In this document: positions 9,401-24,400 of the stretch, in pieces
Numbering within the stretch: position 1 is the first letter of the stretch
How the letters are laid out: each line of letters opens with the position of its first letter
Program-made: the position numbers and the translations under genes
The notes under the pieces: model-generated
What the model saw: the letters and a program-made list of their open reading frames with translations, nothing else
The model's database searches: none
Told to the model about the DNA's origin: nothing
NCBI RefSeq assembly: GCF_004027225.2
Contig: NC_044278.2
Span: forward strand, 61,454,243 to 61,518,242
Source of the DNA: Strigops habroptila
Lineage: Eukaryota; Chordata; Aves; Psittaciformes; Psittacidae
DNA length: 64,000 nucleotides
Direction of reading: 5' to 3'

Positions 9401-12400
9401 GGGACCTCAACTTTTGAACAGGGAAAGAATAGGTTTAGGTGTTAATTTAGATGTTGCAAATCTTCTGAGCATATAAGAATGTTACACCAGTTAGAGAACT
9501 GGCTGGTGAAAACACAGGAAAAATTGGTGGTTATGTGGGAAAATTTGTGGAGGAAGACAAAAAAAATGGGATGCCTGTCTTCTCAAAAGGGAGAGTTCTA
9601 CAGCCATCAACTTAATGTCAGTGCTCTAAGTAAATAAGTAAATAGATCCTGAAAAAAAAGCTGTGAACAAACCATGGAAAGCATGATGCAGAAAACAATG
9701 TAATAACTAACTACTAGCATAAATTGTCGAATCAGTCTCATTTCCACTACAGCAAGGTAATGGCCATTGCTAATAGAGGAGGAGTTAGTTACATATATGT
9801 CTGGACTGAATGAGGAATGTTTTATACAGTTTTGCATGGCATTTTCATAATCATATTGGTAAAGTATAACATAAATTTAGTGCAGTTAGTGTAAAGATGT
9901 AGTGAGACAGTAGTTCACAACAAAGTTGAAGGAATGTACCTAGTGGATTTGGAATGTCTTTTCAGTACGGTATTATTCAGTATTTTCATTAAGAAGTTTG
10001 ATGGTGAGAAAGAGCACATTGGTTATATTTGAAGTAAATAGCAAGGAGGGGGAATTTCAGACATGCTGAAAAAGAACATTAGGATTAAAATTGATCTTGG
10101 CAAATTGAAGATATGGTAGGTCTGAAAAAACTGTACTATTCAGGAGGTGTGAGTGTACAGTATTGCATTTGAATAGATATATCAGCTGTAGAAATAGAGG
10201 ATAATGAGTGGATGCATGGGTTATACATACAGGGTGAATTGAGTGTTAACGTGCCAATCTTCAGCTACATAAAAGGCTGCAACAGAGGAAAAAACGTTTT
10301 CATGTCTGTGATAGAAGTAGTAGTAGCAGAAAGGGAAAATTAGGTCAAGTATTAGGAAAAACTAGATCTAGCAAAAATAGGTAAGCATACAGAGAGGTAG
10401 ATTGGCAAGGCTGTAGTGTAGTACTGGAGGACTTAAGAACAGACTAGGCACACCTGGGAGAACTGAAATGGTATAGCTGGTTATGATACAGATGACTCTA
10501 CCTGATTAGTAGTGTCTTATATAAAGATATGTAAATATATACATACAAAATAGTATCTTGTAAATCATGTTTTTAAATTTCATGTTTCTATAGCAACATG
10601 AGGCAGAAGTTAAACAGCTGACAGAAGTCTTGAGAGAAATAACTAAAGAAAATAGGAGGCTGAAGTCATCATTTGACACCTTGAAGGAAGTGAATGACTC
10701 TTTAAGAAAACAGGTAAAATTAGTTATTTCTTGTTATCAGTAATTTTACAAGCTACAGTCAACAATTTTAAATATTTGGATTGCTAAAGTTTGCCAAATT
10801 GCTGATTTTTTTGGTTTTGCAAGACAAAAATTGTGTGACTGGCTAAAAGTATCTTCTGCACCTTTTTCTAGTACTTGAAATTTAGCCTTTCTGATTTTTT
10901 ATAGTATAAAAAAAGTTGGACTTATTCCTCTGACCCACTAGCAACAGCAGAGACTTATTCTTTCCCTTAGAGAAGGTCAGACGTAACTCCTAGAATGTTG
11001 ATGGTTCTGGTGCAGCTCATCTTTCTCTCTACTTCCCCTTGCTATAAAATCTTCATGCTTCCCTGCCTGTGGCAGGGGGTTGGAACTGGATGACCTTCTA
11101 GGTCCCTTCCGACCCAAACCAGTCTGTGATTCTGATAGGTTAGGTAATGAAAATAGTGAAAGCTAGAAGAGGCACAGTTTAAAAGACTGTAGAGGGTTTA
11201 TGAAGGAGAAGAGAAACCTAGTGATACATTGGTGTAAAATAACGGACAATACAGAACAGGCTAGGCAAGTGTTCCCATTTCTTCTTTATTGCCAATAAAG
11301 GAAAGGGGATAGCTTTTGAAGTTGAAAGTTCTCATTTCATTCAGATTTGGAAAGTGCAATCGAAACATAGCTGTTCAAAGATCACAGGAAGAAATACCTC
11401 CAGCTTTGTGGCCACTTAATCACAGCCAGTACCTCGGTTGGCAGGAGGGCTAGAGGGAGAGAGGGGTGGCCATGAGAGAAGATTGTGAGGGAAGAGCAGG
11501 GCTTGTCATGAGGGGTGAGGGGCGGCCATGAGGGAAGATCATGGGGGAAGAGCAGGGCTTGTCATGACGGGTCAGGGGCAGCCATGAGGGAAGACTGAGG
11601 GCAGAGGAGTTGCGGCCATGAGGGGAGAGGAGGGGTGGCCACGAAGGGTGAGGGGAGATCTTGAGGGGACAGCAGGGGAGGTCATGAGGGGAGATCATGA
11701 GGGGAGAGCAGGGGAGGCCATGAGGAGTGAAGGGGACATCGTGAGGGAAGGAGAGGCTGCGAGGGGAGATCGTAATGGGGGTAGCCATGAGGGAAGGTAA
11801 TGAGGGAAGAGCATAGGCAGCCATGGGGCCTGAGGGTTGACCATGAAGGGAGATGTTGAGGGGATATGAAGGGTGGCCATGAGGGGAAGGTGCAGCAGCT
11901 GTGCAGTGTGGGCCACTATGGGGCACAGATGAGGGGTGACTGTGAGTGGAGATTATGAGAGGCAGCCATGAGGGGAGATCTTAAGGAGAGATCAGTTTGC
12001 CCTTAGTGATATTGTTTAATGGTGGGCTTGGCAGTTCTTCGGTGGCAGTTGGACTCAATGAATCTTAAAGCTCTTTTCCAACTTAGTTGATTCTCTGATT
12101 GATTCTGTGATAATCATGCTTCTCATTGTATACATAGAGCATGTTTCTTACATTTAAATGGAGTTTACAGTTCCCTTCATCTTTTCTCAAAGAGCAAACT
12201 GGTTTTGTAGCATGGTCAGTAGCTGTTTCATTCTGCAGAGAAGAAAGCTTTCACCTCATTAAGAAGACCATTCTTGAAAAGTGCGCTCCATTTTTATGTC
12301 ACTTCATGAAAAGTAATGAAAGGTATAGTGCCTCTGTATCTAGAGTGGCATTGTAGTGCTTATTCTTCCCCTGCAAATCGAAAAGTTTGGCTGCAAATCA

Positions 12401-15400
12401 TCAAAGAGCCTCTACTGTCAAATTTACCTGGAGCAGGTTGCCCAGAGAGGTGGTGGAGTCTCCCACCTTGGCAATATTCCAAGGCTTTCTGTACATGGTC
12501 CTAGGCAATTGGCTCTCAGTGCCCCTGCTTGAGGAGGAGTGTTGGACCAGATGACCTCCAGAGGTGCCTGCCAACCTCAACCAGTCTGTGATTCTATGAT
12601 TTGTTGAGGAGGTGGATGATGATTTTGTTTCTGTCACTTCACATGCTCGGAAGAAAGAACTTGAACTGAAATAATGCAGCTGCTCAGCAACAATATCAAA
12701 TTATTTCAGTATGGCAGTGAAGTCAAGAAATGAGTTTTGAATTTACGGATACTTTAATATTTTCTGATTCTTTCAGTTAAGTGGTGTAACTGAGCTGAAC
12801 AAGAAGTTGGAAGGTCAAGCAAGAAAAGTACAAGCTCGTTTAGAGAATCTTCAAGTAAGGTTTATTCTTACATGTACCTGCTTCTTTTATAGGTGACAAG
12901 TGAAATAAAACTCATTGTTACATTTTATTGTAGAGGAAGCATGAGTTGTTGACAGTACAGAAGTCTAAGAATATATGTCAAATGGTGCAACAAAGTAAAC
13001 CTGTCAAGCAGGAAAAAGTGATGGTAACATCAAAAAATGCTAAGGTAAGAATTGGGCAAAATGGAATATTCATTTGAAAAACATTAGGCACTGGACCATT
13101 CTCTGTGTATCTGCTGGAAATTAGAAAATGTTACTGCCAATTTTAGTTCATGAGTGAATTACAGCAAGAAAAAATACAGGTTGTATTGGGGGGAAACAGT
13201 TAAAGAATTAAGCTTGTTGCTGTTGGATTTTATATTGTGTTTGTATATACTAATATATATGTATTTATTTATATGGTATGTTTTCCTCTTCCTGTCGTGT
13301 TATCTTTCATCTGTTGGTTAAAATTATAACATGCTTACACTGGTTTCTTCCTCTGTCTCAAAGCAAATCTTAAACTCATTCTGGTTACTGCTACAGTACA
13401 GCGCTGTTCTTATGAATAACACCAGCTAAAAAGTACTCAGTCCGAAGCATCAGATAAATAATTTTTATTTTCTAAGCCAAAAATGATTGTACTACTGTTA
13501 CTTTTTTTTTTGAGAAATAGTCTTTAATGAGGGAAAGAGACTAAATGCAGTGCTCATACACAGTTCCAAAATGATCACCTTGTTTTGATTAAAATGTCTT
13601 CTTACATCACTTAATGACATGCTTTCTGTCTCTGTGTTGTTCCATTTAGTAGCAAGTCCTGTTGTAGTACTCTACCACCATCTCCCAACTGGTAATGATT
13701 TTCTCCAGCTAGAGGCTAAACTGTGAAATGGGAAAGAGATACTCACACCATCCTACTTAATTAGTCTACATCAGATGCCTTAAAACTGTGCTGGTTTAAG
13801 CCAGCATATTTCTCTGTTTACATAGGTTTTAGTGTACTTTGGTTACAAGTGAAATATAAACAGTATTGGTGGTTATGGTTCTGAGTGAAGAGGAAAACAG
13901 TTTTCTGAAGATCGATCAAAGAAAACTTTTGAAGTCTTTAGAAAACTGTTCGTACAGTCTGTCTTCAGGTACCTCTGGATATCTTTGTAGACTATTTCAT
14001 CGCAATGTAGTACAGAGACAGAATGACAATTTCATGAAGTCTGTGTTCTTTTTCTAACAACGCTAGTAACCCAGTTAAATTTTAACAACAGTAGATTGTA
14101 TGAAATACAGTAAAGGAGTGTTGAAATAAGAATTTCCACATGCAAAGAACATTAAAGGTTTGCTTTCTCCTGTAGTTCATTTGGTCAGAATTAAAAATGA
14201 AGTGATTCTGTATTTGAAAATCTTTACCCAGGCCTTTTATAACCATTTGCCTAAGTACAAAATAAATCATGTGTGTATTTTTTCACACCCAGAACCCATC
14301 ACAAATAGTGCCTGTTTTGCAGTGGGGAGGGAAGTGCAGTATGAAAGAGAGAGAGAGGGAGAAACAGTGCAGGGTTCTTTCTAGATCTCTGTAAGAAAGG
14401 CCTGACAACAAATGGCTTAATGAAATAGCTGTTTTAATAAAACAGTAAGAGAAAGGGTATAGATAGTGAGTAAATCTTATGTCACCTCAGATGCTGGGAA
14501 GCTTGTGTTTGTGTAGCATCAGATGGAGCCCACGTGGATCTTCTCAGGGCATGTTGAGCAGGTCCCATCCATGGGGAGAAGCTCTTCCTTTTTTGGCCAT
14601 TCAAGCTATTATATAATTTTCTTACAAGAAAACGACTCTTATCCATGAAGGACATTCAAAGAACTCCTGGTTGCCCCTTTAGACAAAGGCAAGGCCAGGC
14701 AGGAGGCGTGATCACTGGTACCAAGTGGGAGCTACCCACTGCTTCTCTTAGAATGAGCTAGTTGAGTTTATCCCGCAGCCAAGCACAGGATAAACTCTGC
14801 AGGTGATTGATCTGTGCAGCACAGCACAGGCTCTCTGACACAGCATCTCTTGATTCCTCAATGCGCAGTGGTCTCTGGGTGAGGATTACCACCTTCCACC
14901 CCTTGATCCACATCAAGGGCCTGTTTGAGATCACTTTTTCTTTTGATATAATGTTTTCACAGGCTCTGAATACAGTAACTTACCTCCCAGATTTTATCAG
15001 GCTCATCATCCTTTAAATTATGCATAATATCTCAGAACTAATGTACTGATATGTTTCAGTCTGTTACTGTTTTGGCTTAGAAAAATCATTAACTTAAAAG
15101 CTGAAATATCTGATGTTGTATATGTATTACAGCTACCAACGAATTCACAAGTTTATGAGCTCCTAACTTTTCTTATGGATTGGATCTCAGACCAGCATCT
15201 TAGCAAAATAAAAATACATGAAGAAAGAGAGGACAGTCATAAACCTGTGGCTATTGAGACCTCAAAAAAGATCTGCACCCAGGAAAGATGTTTGAAGGTA
15301 AAGGGGTTTGGACTGTTTTCTCGTGTTAATGTTTTCAGATTTATGGGGTTTTTTACATGATTGTGAGAATATAACAGGTCAGCCTGTTTTGTACACGCTT

Positions 15401-18400
15401 TAGATACAGTGATTAAAAGAAATCACTGTTAATAAGTCAGTATTTATTCTGGTAGTGTGATGTAATAGATAATTTGTCATTTGTAAAGCATACAGATCAT
15501 TTTTTGTTCAATATCAACCTGAGAGTTTCAGCATTTTATTTCAAGTCATTTCTGTCAGTTGATAATGTCTTGTGTTTTATGTGTACGTAATTCCCTTTTT
15601 CTAAGAAGATGAACAAGTCCAATTTAAAATATTTTGATGCCTGTATTAGACATTGAAGTTTAAATTTATGACTGATAAAAGGTGAACTATGCTATGCTTT
15701 TAACACTTTTATTGTTTTCTTTGTGGGGATGCCACGGTTTGGAAATCAGCGAGGTGTTTGGAAAATCTTCTTTTACTGTTTTTTCTTAATTAAAGATTTA
15801 TAACCATTGAGATTGGATTTACCGAGATTGAGCTCAGATGATGCATATCCGCTTTTGCATATAAAATTCTGTAAAATTTAACATCTGTGCATGTGTGCAA
15901 TTCTGTTACGTGTGCTGGATCTGCCCAATGAGTATTTGCATATGTAATCTGTTAAACTCCAAGAGAAAGTTGTGAGTTCTATTTGTTTGGTTTTCACTTA
16001 GGATTAGTTTATACAGTTTTTTCATATACTACCTGTAATTGTACTTTTGTATATTTTTACAGCTTTTGCCTATAGCTATTGAGCAACTCCAGTGGATGCC
16101 ATTTGTGAATCCTAAACTACACATGCCTGTAATTAAATTTATTTACTGGTCTATAAGACAGCTAGACACTGGTGTTCAGGTAAGACAAGTAGTCCTCTTG
16201 CAGTACAGTTTGTTGTTGGTTTTTTTTAACATAAATTCATAGAGGATATTAATAGATTTTGTGTTTTAAATACATATGAAAAGTGGATGCTTTCAGGTAG
16301 TATATATAAAAAACCTGTGCTGTCTTTACAAAGCATAAATTAATAGTGTTTACCACAGATAGATGGCAAGTGAAAAAATAAATTCTTTTTCAAGCCAATT
16401 TTAAATTTTGCATTGTGGATCTAAAAATAGTTTTCTTAAGTAGTTGATCTCTATTGTGGTGTTTAAGCATCTCAGAACTTATATTTTTACGTATGCATTT
16501 ACAAAACTTTTGCACTAGGAAAGTCTATTTTCAGGTTCACTTTATGCGTGGAATTTGTGGAAAGTGATGGAGGTGTGTAACAAAGCGGTGAAGTAATTTC
16601 GATTTTTATGTTCTCTGTTCAATGTGTAACCTCAAGGCACTCCTTACTTTCTGACTAGACTGCTGTAAGAAAAGATCTAGCAGTATAATAAAGGAAAAGG
16701 CAGTAGACATACTGTAGAGACTCAGTGTAGTGCACAATGCTGTCAATAGTGGTTTTGCTAAAGCAAAGGTAGGAAATCGTGTAAATATCTTGAGTTTAAA
16801 TTCAGTAGACTAGTGAGCTGTTGGTTTTATTGCTAATAAGAAACTGTATTTTAAATGGGCATATTGTGAAGTTTGATTCTGAAGTAATATTTCTGTATAG
16901 TTTATGATGAAAAGTCTAGTAGATCTGACCTGTACAGTGTTCTTCAGGTTCACGACTAGACCTTGATTCTGTAAATGCTTTTACAGGGTATGATTTCAGG
17001 CAGCCTTATAAAATAGAGTTGGCTGAAGATGAGCTTGTTCTGGAACCAGAGGCAACTTAAATAATCTCAGTGTGTCAGGGGCCCTCACTAACTGGTCTCG
17101 TTATGAAGTATGTGTTGATAAGATACAGTGATAATGTTGTTCAGCTGCTTTTGTAACACAGAGTAGTATATCCTGTACAGATTATATTCCAATACATGGC
17201 CAAACAATTTGTTATCTAATATTTAATCACTAGGGGAACATCTATATCTCTATATAGTACACAGCATTTTAATGTGTTTTAATGTTTACGCTGTGTGCGT
17301 TTTTTGGAACAGCATGCAACAATGACATCAACAATGAGGAGACTTGGTGAAGATATTTTCAAAGGCGTAGTAATTAAGGGAAACCCACATAGTTCTTCTG
17401 AACAGTCTACAGAGACTAAATCAAAATCGGCAGCTTTTTTTAAAAGTTCCTATATGCCTTTGAGATTTCTCTCAACTTTAATTGTGCTTAAAACAGTGAC
17501 CCAAGGTAAGTTCTGCTTTTTTAAATATTTCTTTCAGTCATCTGCCTGGACAAAAAATATTTCAGTGATACTGTAGAGTCTACTATGCTTTATTAGTGAA
17601 AAGTGGGTCTACTTGAGTTTCTACTACCTTGTGAAGCAAAATATATTGGAAACAAGCATGAATCTTGCTATTAATCATTTAATGTTGGAATTTGCATGTT
17701 CCTTTTAATACGACGACTTCTTGTCAGACAAATCAACATTTCTGAAGAAGGGGAAAAGAGATGTTGGTGATTCTGTCTTAGCTGTCACTGCAGCAGTGAT
17801 TAGTTTACCAAGATCTTTATTGAATCGAATGGCAAAACTAGTTACTCTGCTATAAACTGAAGAGCAGATTTTGCACTGTTGTTTGCATATCCCTGAAAGG
17901 CTGATCAGCTGCAGTGTCAAGTGTTTCTTTTCTGACATATTAGTTATCTTTATAGATAAATTGGATGTTCATAGGTATTTCTGATATATCTGTAGTCACA
18001 CAGAGAAAGCTACTTGTGTAGTGGATTGTAATTGTTAGATCAAATTGTGACACAGTATATGTCCTGAAATTGCTTCGTCCTTTGGTCTAATTTAGTATAC
18101 AGTCCAAACTCCAGCCTTTACCTGTCTGCTGCACCCCTCTTCTCCTACCAGGTCTGGCACTGCAAATAGCTATCCGTAAAACATTATCTACATTGAAAAC
18201 TGCAGCTCTGTGAAACTGTCAGTTCTTCTGCAATTGTCCTTTCAGATTTCACTGTTAAATAGACTCATTTCCAAAGGCAGCATGTTCTGTTTACATTAAA
18301 ACGTTTTAGACTTCAAAGCCACCTGTCAAATGGCCTTTTTATCCAAAATATTCCAAAATTCCTATGCTGGTGTAGTATAGTAATGTACTTTGTTAACAAA

Positions 18401-21400
18401 ACGAAAGCAAACAATGTCAGAAGATAACCCAGCTCTGAAAATAGTGACTTCTGCTTCAGGTCATGACAGGTTACTCTGCTTGTGCAGTTTTTAAGATGCT
18501 ATAGCAAATCTTGTCAGCGGGGCCGCCTTTGAAAACAGATACTGTCTGAAAAGACTAAAACATTTTTGTTAAAATGATGACAAAAATTGACTGTTTCTGA
18601 GCTGTGTTTTCTTAACATTCAGACTGAGCTCTGGATGTTAAGCACACCATGAGAAGAGGCACAAACTCAGATTTTTAATGCTTTCCTTCCTTATCCTTTT
18701 GACATAAGTATATACTTCTCTCTCAGAACCCAGAGAATAAAGACCTTAAATCAATCTGACATATATATATTTTTAATAATATATATTATATTTATAAGAT
18801 ATTTTAATAATATCTCTATATTTTAATAGTAACTATAGATTAACTTTGCTCATTTAAACATTCTTTCCTATTTCTAATTTATATATGGCTTTTTTGAAAA
18901 CTTCAGCAGTAGTACATAATCTGAGTTATGCTTGAAGGTTCTTAATTCTTAAATCTGCAGATTAGATGAGTAATCCAAAAGAATGTCTTACTATGACTTC
19001 TTTTATTATTTTTCTCTTTTGACTTAATTGTTTTAATTCAGTAATGGCTTCAGTGATTGCTATGAAGCGGTTCTGTTCACCTATGCAAAAAGAGTCATCA
19101 GCATAAAAGCAGCAGAGTTGATAGGTCCCTTCTGAATGCTAAATGCAATATAATTGTCACATATTGTCAAGTTGAGCTTCTGACTGTATAAAGAATTGAT
19201 TTTTTGTGTATTTATATCTTTGGGGAAAAAAAAAAATCAAATATCTTCTTAAGCCATGTAGTCCAGAGAGCCTTCAATGCCTGTTAGGGGATTACTGTGT
19301 CTGAAACAGCTACATCATTTTCAGCTCGCACTTCTGCCTTTTGTTGATCGAAAAGTATTGGGGTGGGGGGGGCAGGCATCACAGAGTGAATGACTCCTTT
19401 CACTGTGAGGGTTTTTTTTTCCACTTTTTTCCCAGGATCCTCCCACCTTTCACACTAGCAGATACATATAATAATAAAGTGGGATTCTCTACTTAAAACA
19501 TACATAATTTTGTGTTGGCAAAAAAACAGAGGAAGTTTGGTCTTCCCTGCCTTATGGGAGAGGAGGAAGGTAAAGGTTTCAAAGTAGACACAGTGGGTTA
19601 ACAAGAGTCAGATTGTGTGTGGACAGAGTGAAAAAAAAGCTGTGGAAAATGTATCTTGAATAATAGAGTAACTGTTCTTTCAGCTGATTTGTTAACTGCT
19701 GCCTTCAGTTATGAAGCCTTTTCTCTCTTCAAAGGAAATAGGAAACGAGGTGTTGCAGATCCTTTTTATGGAAGTCAGGCAGAAAACACTAATTATATGC
19801 CATCAAGAGCAGGTGTAAGAGGTGATTATTGCCTACCTGCAGCAACTTAGGAGTACTGTGGTGCTGCGTAATTGGGATTTTCTGCAAGAATAAGTTTTAC
19901 AGGGATAGCATAAGAATTAATGTATCTATAACCCTTTTCCAACTGTTTGTGATGCTAAGCACTTATTTTTTCCTTTTCAAAGACATTTTGAAAGCACAGG
20001 TCATTTTGATAGCAAATAGTTGATCAGTAGGGTTGTGACTGAGCAATCTAACCTAACTTCAGAGATGGTCCTACTTTGGGCAGGAGGGTTGGACTAGATT
20101 CCAACTTACAACTATTCATTGATTCTATTTTTGCTATCTCTGTTACTCAGAATGGTTTCTATTTTAAAATGTCATTACTACTAACATATCCCCTCTGCTA
20201 GTAACACAAAGAGGTGGAGACAGGTTACACAGATGTTAATTTTCAAGGTAGTCCTGAACAACCTTGTCAGAATGTCAAAATCTGATGCTTGCTTTGGCAT
20301 CTGATTTTTTTCAGTCTCTTGCATGAAATATGTTATGAATTTTGGGCCATTTCTTAGACAGCACAAAATCAATTTCTGGCATCTTGATTGACACTAAACA
20401 GGGATGCCAAAGATTTTAAATCCATAGGTAATGAACAGTGTTCTTGTTCATAGAAGTCGTACTTCTGGATTAGATGGTTAAGCGGATGAGTATGCCTTTA
20501 TGCTTAACTGACCTGTGCAGTATTTATATTGTGAGTATCTACAGTAAATACAGGATATAAACATGGTAGAAGTCTACCCTTGACATCTTTAATGAACAAA
20601 TGCAGTATTTCAGCTGTTTGAGGAAACTATTTCAGTCAAGATATTTTGGTGGAGCATGATAATTACTCTCAAATTGAGACATTTCTAGAAATGTATGATA
20701 AAAATGGTAAAAACGAATTGCAAGACAAAAAATAGTTATTGCAGAGACTTGACCTAAGCAGATGGATGCTCTTAGAACGAATCAGTTTAGTTTCTCATGG
20801 TTGCTTTTTACTGCTGCCTTCTATAACGGGGAAAATAAGATCCGTTGTTAAACATATGTCGAATATCACTGTGTATGAATTTTGATCACTCTGACCACAT
20901 GGCGCTAATGATCTCGTGATAAAGTAGCACATTTGGTTTGAACATAGATCACGTTTCCTTCAAAGAGTCCGTATCCAGTAGATGGCATTGCAGTTAAACT
21001 TTTGCTACAGGATAGATTGTTTCCTTGTACTTAATTTTCTGCGCTCCAGATGATCGATGCTGTTCCAAGATACTAAGACAGATCTGACATCAGGAAATTA
21101 AGAAAATTAGAGTGGTTCACTTAATCTACGTTCCGCATATAATTTAGTGCACTCCACAAGGGATGGGTATGTAAAATGTGTGCACTGAAACTTAAACTAT
21201 AGCTGTTATAGAAAGAAATGGGAGTAGTTGCTCTTGGGCAACATGGTCTAGTGTGAGGCGTTCCTGCCCATGGCAGGGGGGTTGGAACTAGATGATCTTA
21301 AGGTCCTTTCCAACCCAAATTCTATGATTCGTGAAAGTAATTGCTCTTATCCAGACAAATCAGACCTTAACTCCTTTAATAGAAGTTTCTCAGATGTTGA

Positions 21401-24400
21401 AACTAACATTGTCTCAAACTATTCAAGCTTGTAATTTGCTCTTAAGCAATTTGTAAGTATCTTTTTCTTCAACATATGAGTTGTAGTTAGTCTTTTTCCT
21501 CACAATACATTGTTAAGGAATAAAAACAGGCAGAGGATTTCTTTAAATAAAAATGTAATTTAATATTTTCAGCCATTTAACTTGCTGCGAGTTACTGCAA
21601 CAGTAACTCTCAGGATAGTTGTTCACATATTGCTTAATGGTGCTATGATTATAGAAGTTTTATTGCCTTTATTCTGATATCTTACAGTGGATTACCTGGC
21701 TCAGGCGTTTGATTCCCTTCGAACAGACTTGAAGACAGATGAAGGGAAGGCCTTATTTTTGGAATATGATTGTGTGCCTATCATATTAAGTCACTTAAAA
21801 GTATCCAGTAGAGGTCTGCTTTCCAGTGCTCTTGATGGATTACTTCAGATGACCACAGAATCTGGTAAATTTGGATAATTACTAAAAATAAAAATATAAA
21901 ATCATAATGAAAACAGATGAGGTAAGCAGAAATACAGTGTAAAAATAACAATTCTTCTGTGTAAATAATCTAATCTAGCATTCGAATTTGTTTGTATCAT
22001 GTAAATTCATCAGAGACATAAAATGTGTTTCTGAATTGTCTTTCTCCGAGTTGCCTTGTCTTTTCTTCTCTCTCACAGCACCTATGCTTTATATTTTGTC
22101 CTGGTTGCTTTCTTATTTATTGATGTGAATTTTTTCGTTGCTATTTTTAGGTTGGCTTTTCAGTTTATTCCACTGAATTACCTTGCAGATGTTTTTCTTT
22201 GAAGTCAGGCTGTGCCAAGGAAGCCATATCATGAAAACCTGCCAGCAGGTGGAGATAAAAAATAGGCTTTAATTTCTTTATCTAGTTTGATGAACAGCTC
22301 ATCCCCAATCATATTTTAGTTCCTGATAATTGGAAATGGCCTTTCTAGAAGAGATGGTCATGTTTGCTGAATTTTACTGTGCTGTCACCCTGTAAAGGGT
22401 TTATAATCTCATTTGTCACAGCACTTTTCCAAGTGATACAGGCTAAGAATTGATAAACAACTGTATGAACATACGAAGGTAGTGAGGCATTCCAGTGCCA
22501 TGTTGAATAAACCTTGTGACTGGTTTGGGTAGGGTTTTTTTTTAAGATAGAAATTACTCACTGTCTTTTAGAACAGAAAAGGGGAAGGGGCTGCTGTTAT
22601 TTTTGAAATGTGTATTATTATTTTGGAAGTATTTTGTTACCAGGCATTGTAGTGGTAAAAATAGCGAGCATGTTTGACTTGGGATGGAATAGCATTGAGG
22701 TAAAAAGCCATTCTGTACTGATGTAAGTGGCAGAAATATTAAACTAAAGTTTTAATCTTCCTTGCAGACTCTTTTTCTGACATGTAGTTAGTGTGGTCTT
22801 ACACTGAAGTATTCTTCCTAATAGTGACTGGGAAAGAGATAGTTGTACATACAAAAGTAACCTGAGCAAAGTAGATGGTGTCTGATATTATTTTGAGTAA
22901 TGCCAATAAATAACAGTACATCTTCTGTTACCTAGCAGTAGTCATTGTGATATACTAGATACCTGAAGTTTGAAGAATAATGGAGATACATTGTGAGAGA
23001 CTCACATTTTGCCTTGTTGCTTCTCAGAGAAGATGTATTATGTGTGAAATCAGGGAAGGGAGGAGGAGTATTTAATTAAATTGACATTTGATTGAGAATG
23101 TATTTCTTGGCAGCTGGATATAAAGCCTTATGCAGAGCCTTTCTCTTTGGTAGAATAAATAGCCAATACACTATTACAGGCGTGTTCTGCTCTTTTCCAA
23201 TACATAGTGTGTTGCAAGAAATTGTTAGCAATGAGAAGTAGTGTTGTTGATGGGAATTCGATATTTTCATTCCTGTATAAGCTTCCTATTAAAAAGTCAT
23301 TAAAAGACAAACTAGAAGGTGGCAGTGAATATTCAGAGGGCTCGCTGTGTTAGATTAAGTCTGGAATTTATGATCAATTTTAAAGCTGTATTGGTGTGCA
23401 GCCTTAAATATGAAGTTACAGGTAGTTGGCCATATACTTTAGTATGGAGTCATATATGGAATCCATAATATGATTCCATATTACCCAAAAAGACAGCATC
23501 TGACCAACAGGAGGCAAAGTCTAGGCTTTCTTTTTTTCCTTGTAGGATATGCAATCATAGGCATTCTTTCAACTTGCTGCAATAATTTTCAATTGGAATA
23601 TTCCAATATTTGTTCAAAAATATTACGTTTAGAGCTGAAATCATTAGAAATTATGTTGGAAAAAAGCCAGTGTTTTGTTTTCTTTTTTCTGGATATTCTT
23701 TTTTATAACTTAATTTTTTAAGTTTTAATTTTTTTTTTTTTTTGTGAAGTAATTTTAAAGATTCAAATTTCAGTTGGCCAGGTTGAAAGGTGTGAATCCA
23801 GGTGTGAAATAACTACTGTGTTGCACTACTCCTCCCTGTAACTGCATGTACTTTCTGTTATTGTAAGCGATGAATGCTGATGGTTCTGTATAGTCCAGGC
23901 CTGTGCGAGGGTCCTCATGTAGGTTCTCTTCCCTGTAAGAAGTATCTTGCTCATGTTCCAGAAATGAAACCTAGATTTCCCTCATATATTAAGGAAAATT
24001 ATTTAAGTTGCATATGAACAAAGTACCTACTAGTCTAAGATGAATATTTCTGTTGCTAGAAATTATAACATTCTTCAGTACTGCTTAAGCCCAGTGACTG
24101 ATTTGGTTTTGGTATGCTCATTTTCAGATTTTTAGATCAGAATCATTGCTTTTGGCTTTAGAATAGATCTGGTACAATGGGTCCAGGATCCAAGTTTCTA
24201 TTGTGAGTTCATACAACATTGGCAGTGCTGATAAAGCATTCAGTTACTGAAAACATTATTGCAAATGCAAGAGTTGAGGCAATGGTATCATCTGTTTTCT
24301 ATCAATGTAAAAGACCTTAATGGCAAATTAAAATTAATAGTCTTACTGTTGTGCATCTTACTGGTACAAGAGAACTTCAGTTTCAATTTACTTTCATGCT

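Larger units (their letters stand above)
17506..21687 (+). other. CCDC138 intron with AT-rich tract and CR1 pieces
   Basis: A very AT-rich, palindrome-prone stretch occupies 18757-18835 (ATATATATTTTTAATAATAT and relatives). Two CR1 3' ends lie at 20036-20130 and 21236-21330. A G run lies near 19361-19371. The 64-codon frame at 19656-19850 is not recognisable. Confidence 0.5.

Noticed and set aside
11450-11926. 158-codon minus-strand open frame, Pro/Ser/His-rich
   Set aside because: It is the translation of the G-rich minisatellite. Other frames of the same block are also open, and there is no start context or homology.
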